Shown: positions 4,972 through 6,278 of the stretch, piece after piece
How the letters are laid out: each line of letters starts with the position of its first letter
How positions within the stretch are numbered: the stretch's first letter is position 1
Source of the DNA: Lysobacterales bacterium
GTDB taxonomy: Bacteria > Pseudomonadota > Gammaproteobacteria > Xanthomonadales > SZUA-36
NCBI GenBank assembly: GCA_013213875.1
Contig: JABSSV010000178.1
Coordinates: 1 to 6,278, forward strand
DNA: 6,278 bases
Reading direction: 5' to 3'
Translations under genes and position numbers: made by a program
The notes under the pieces: generated by a model
What the model was told of the DNA's origin: nothing
The model's input: only the letters and a program-made list of their open reading frames with translations
Database searches by the model: none

Positions 4972-4989
4972 CTTTTGGGAGACAGACAG

Positions 4990-6278
4990 ATGGGCAAGAT
5001 CATCGGTATCGATCTGGGCACCACCAACTCCTGCGTAGCAGTGATGGAGGGTGGACAGCCCAAGGTTATAGAAAACTCTGAAGGTGACCGGACCACGCCG
5101 TCCATCGTGGCCTTCACCAAGGACGAGGAAGTGCTGGTTGGCCAGGCCGCCAAGCGTCAGTCCGTTACCAATCCGAAAAATACCCTGTTTGCGATCAAGC
5201 GGCTGATTGGCCGCAAGTTCGCAGAAGACGTGGTGCAGAAAGACAGCGACCTGGTGCCCTATGACATTGTCAAAGCCGACAATGGCGACGCCTGGGTTGA
5301 AGTCGATGGCAAGAAGATGGCGCCGCCGGAGATTTCCGCGCGCGTGCTGATGAAAATGAAGAAAACCGCCGAGGAATATCTGGGTGAAGAGGTGACGGAG
5401 GCCGTCATTACGGTGCCCGCATACTTCAACAACCCGCAGCGTCAGGCCACGAAAGACGCCGGTAAGATTGCCGGGTTGGACGTGAAGCGCGTGATCTCCG
5501 AGCCCACCGCTGCGGCGCTCGCTTACGGCATGGACAAGAAGGGCGGTGATCGCAAGGTGGCCGTCTATGACCTCGGTGGCGGTACCTTTGACATCAGCGT
5601 GATCGAGATTGCCGAGGTGGAAGGCGAGCACCAGATTGAGGTGCTGTCGACCTCCGGTGACACGTTCCTGGGCGGTGAAGACTTCGACAACCGGGTGATT
5701 GATTATCTGGTGGAGGAATTCAACAAGGATCAGGGCGTGGATCTGCGCAACGATCCGCTGGCCCTGCAGCGTCTGAAAGAGGCGGGCGAGCGTGCCAAGA
5801 TTGAGCTCAGCTCCGGTCAGCAGACGGAAGTCAACTTGCCCTACATCACAGCGGATGCGTCCGGTCCCAAGCACCTGAACATCAAGCTCACGCGGGCCAA
5901 GCTGGAGTCGCTGGTTGAGGATCTGGTGAAGAACACCATCGCACCCTGCCGGACGGCGCTGGATGATGCCGGCCTGGCCGTGGGTGACATCGATGATGTG
6001 ATTCTGGTGGGCGGTCAGACGCGCATGCCGCTGGTGCAGCAGGCCGTTACCGATTTCTTTGGTAAAGAGCCGCGCAAGGATGTTAACCCGGACGAAGCGG
6101 TTGCCGTAGGTGCTGCGATCCAGGGTGGCGTGCTGGCCGGCGACGTGAAAGATGTACTGCTGCTGGACGTGACCCCACTGTCGCTGGGTATCGAGACCCT
6201 GGGTGGCGTCATGACCAAGCTGATTGAGAAGAATACGACGATTCCTACCAAGGCATCGCAGACCTTCTCCACGGCAGA
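4990..6278 (+). CDS. dnaK: Chaperone DnaK (Hsp70), 3' end cut by window
   Basis: DnaK is the ATP-driven cytoplasmic chaperone that works with DnaJ and GrpE. The first 429 codons of about 640 are present. The start is certain: MGKIIGIDLGTTNSCVAV, with GGGAG at 4977-4981 and 8-nt spacing. Residue numbering equals that of E. coli DnaK: Asp8 and the phosphate-1 loop, Lys70, Pro143, Arg151, Glu171, DLGGGTFD at 194-201 with Thr199 (the autophosphorylation site), then ILVGGQTRMP, and the interdomain linker VLLLD at 389-393. The window therefore holds the complete nucleotide-binding domain, the linker and about 35 residues of the substrate-binding beta domain. The 148-149 pair is Asn-Pro in YFNNPQRQATKDAG, where Asp-Ser or Asp-Ala is usual. 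The gene follows grpE on the same strand; dnaJ would be expected beyond the edge. Confidence 0.98.
   Translation, partial: MGKIIGIDLGTTNSCVAVMEGGQPKVIENSEGDRTTPSIVAFTKDEEVLVGQAAKRQSVTNPKNTLFAIKRLIGRKFAEDVVQKDSDLVPYDIVKADNGDAWVEVDGKKMAPPEISARVLMKMKKTAEEYLGEEVTEAVITVPAYFNNPQRQATKDAGKIAGLDVKRVISEPTAAALAYGMDKKGGDRKVAVYDLGGGTFDISVIEIAEVEGEHQIEVLSTSGDTFLGGEDFDNRVIDYLVEEFNKDQGVDLRNDPLALQRLKEAGERAKIELSSGQQTEVNLPYITADASGPKHLNIKLTRAKLESLVEDLVKNTIAPCRTALDDAGLAVGDIDDVILVGGQTRMPLVQQAVTDFFGKEPRKDVNPDEAVAVGAAIQGGVLAGDVKDVLLLDVTPLSLGIETLGGVMTKLIEKNTTIPTKASQTFSTA

Noticed and set aside
4948..5874. A 308-codon open frame on the minus strand, opposite dnaK
   Set aside because: Long antisense frames opposite Hsp70 genes are a known artefact of their codon bias (one was once reported as a glutamate dehydrogenase). 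The plus strand here encodes an almost perfectly conserved DnaK, and the antisense product shows no domain I recognise.

Overview
This window is an ordinary gammaproteobacterial chromosomal housekeeping segment. Its gene order is <smpB | ratA-rnfH> <bamE | fur> <recN | grpE-dnaK>. As I recall it, this is the same order found around fur in Pseudomonas (smpB, ratA, rnfH, omlA/bamE, fur, recN, grpE), which points to Pseudomonadales or a related, possibly marine, gammaproteobacterial lineage. Base composition looks GC-rich (about 60 percent by eye, not counted). The proteins fit this placement: the Fur N terminus and length match Pseudomonas-type Fur, and DnaK keeps E. coli residue numbering through the interdomain linker. 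I cannot name the genus.

Layout: positions 1-394 (minus) hold most of smpB, whose C-terminal tail is cut off by the window edge. A 110-bp divergent promoter region follows, then ratA (505-942) and rnfH (939-1262), which overlap by ATGA. rnfH converges on bamE (1933-1259, minus) with overlapping stop codons. A 137-bp divergent region separates bamE from fur (2071-2475, GTG start). fur converges on recN (4161-2491, minus) with a 15-bp gap. A 128-bp divergent region carries a perfect heat-shock (sigma-32) promoter for grpE (4290-4871). dnaK starts at 4990 after a 118-bp gap and runs off the right edge after about 429 of roughly 640 codons.

The genes cover stress and quality control: SmpB rescues stalled ribosomes, RatA and RnfH are small conserved proteins of debated role, BamE is an outer-membrane protein assembly lipoprotein, Fur is the iron regulator, RecN repairs double-strand breaks, and GrpE-DnaK form the Hsp70 system. 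No mobile element, CRISPR array, tRNA or rRNA gene is visible.

The most unusual item is bamE. After a normal lipoprotein signal and BamE domain it continues through a Pro/Gly/acidic linker into what looks like a full SPOR (septal peptidoglycan-binding) domain. Other points worth checking are the start codons of fur and grpE, an exact half of a CIRCE operator in the recN-grpE gap (where hrcA lies in some gammaproteobacteria), and an uncommon Asn-Pro pair in an otherwise highly conserved DnaK motif.
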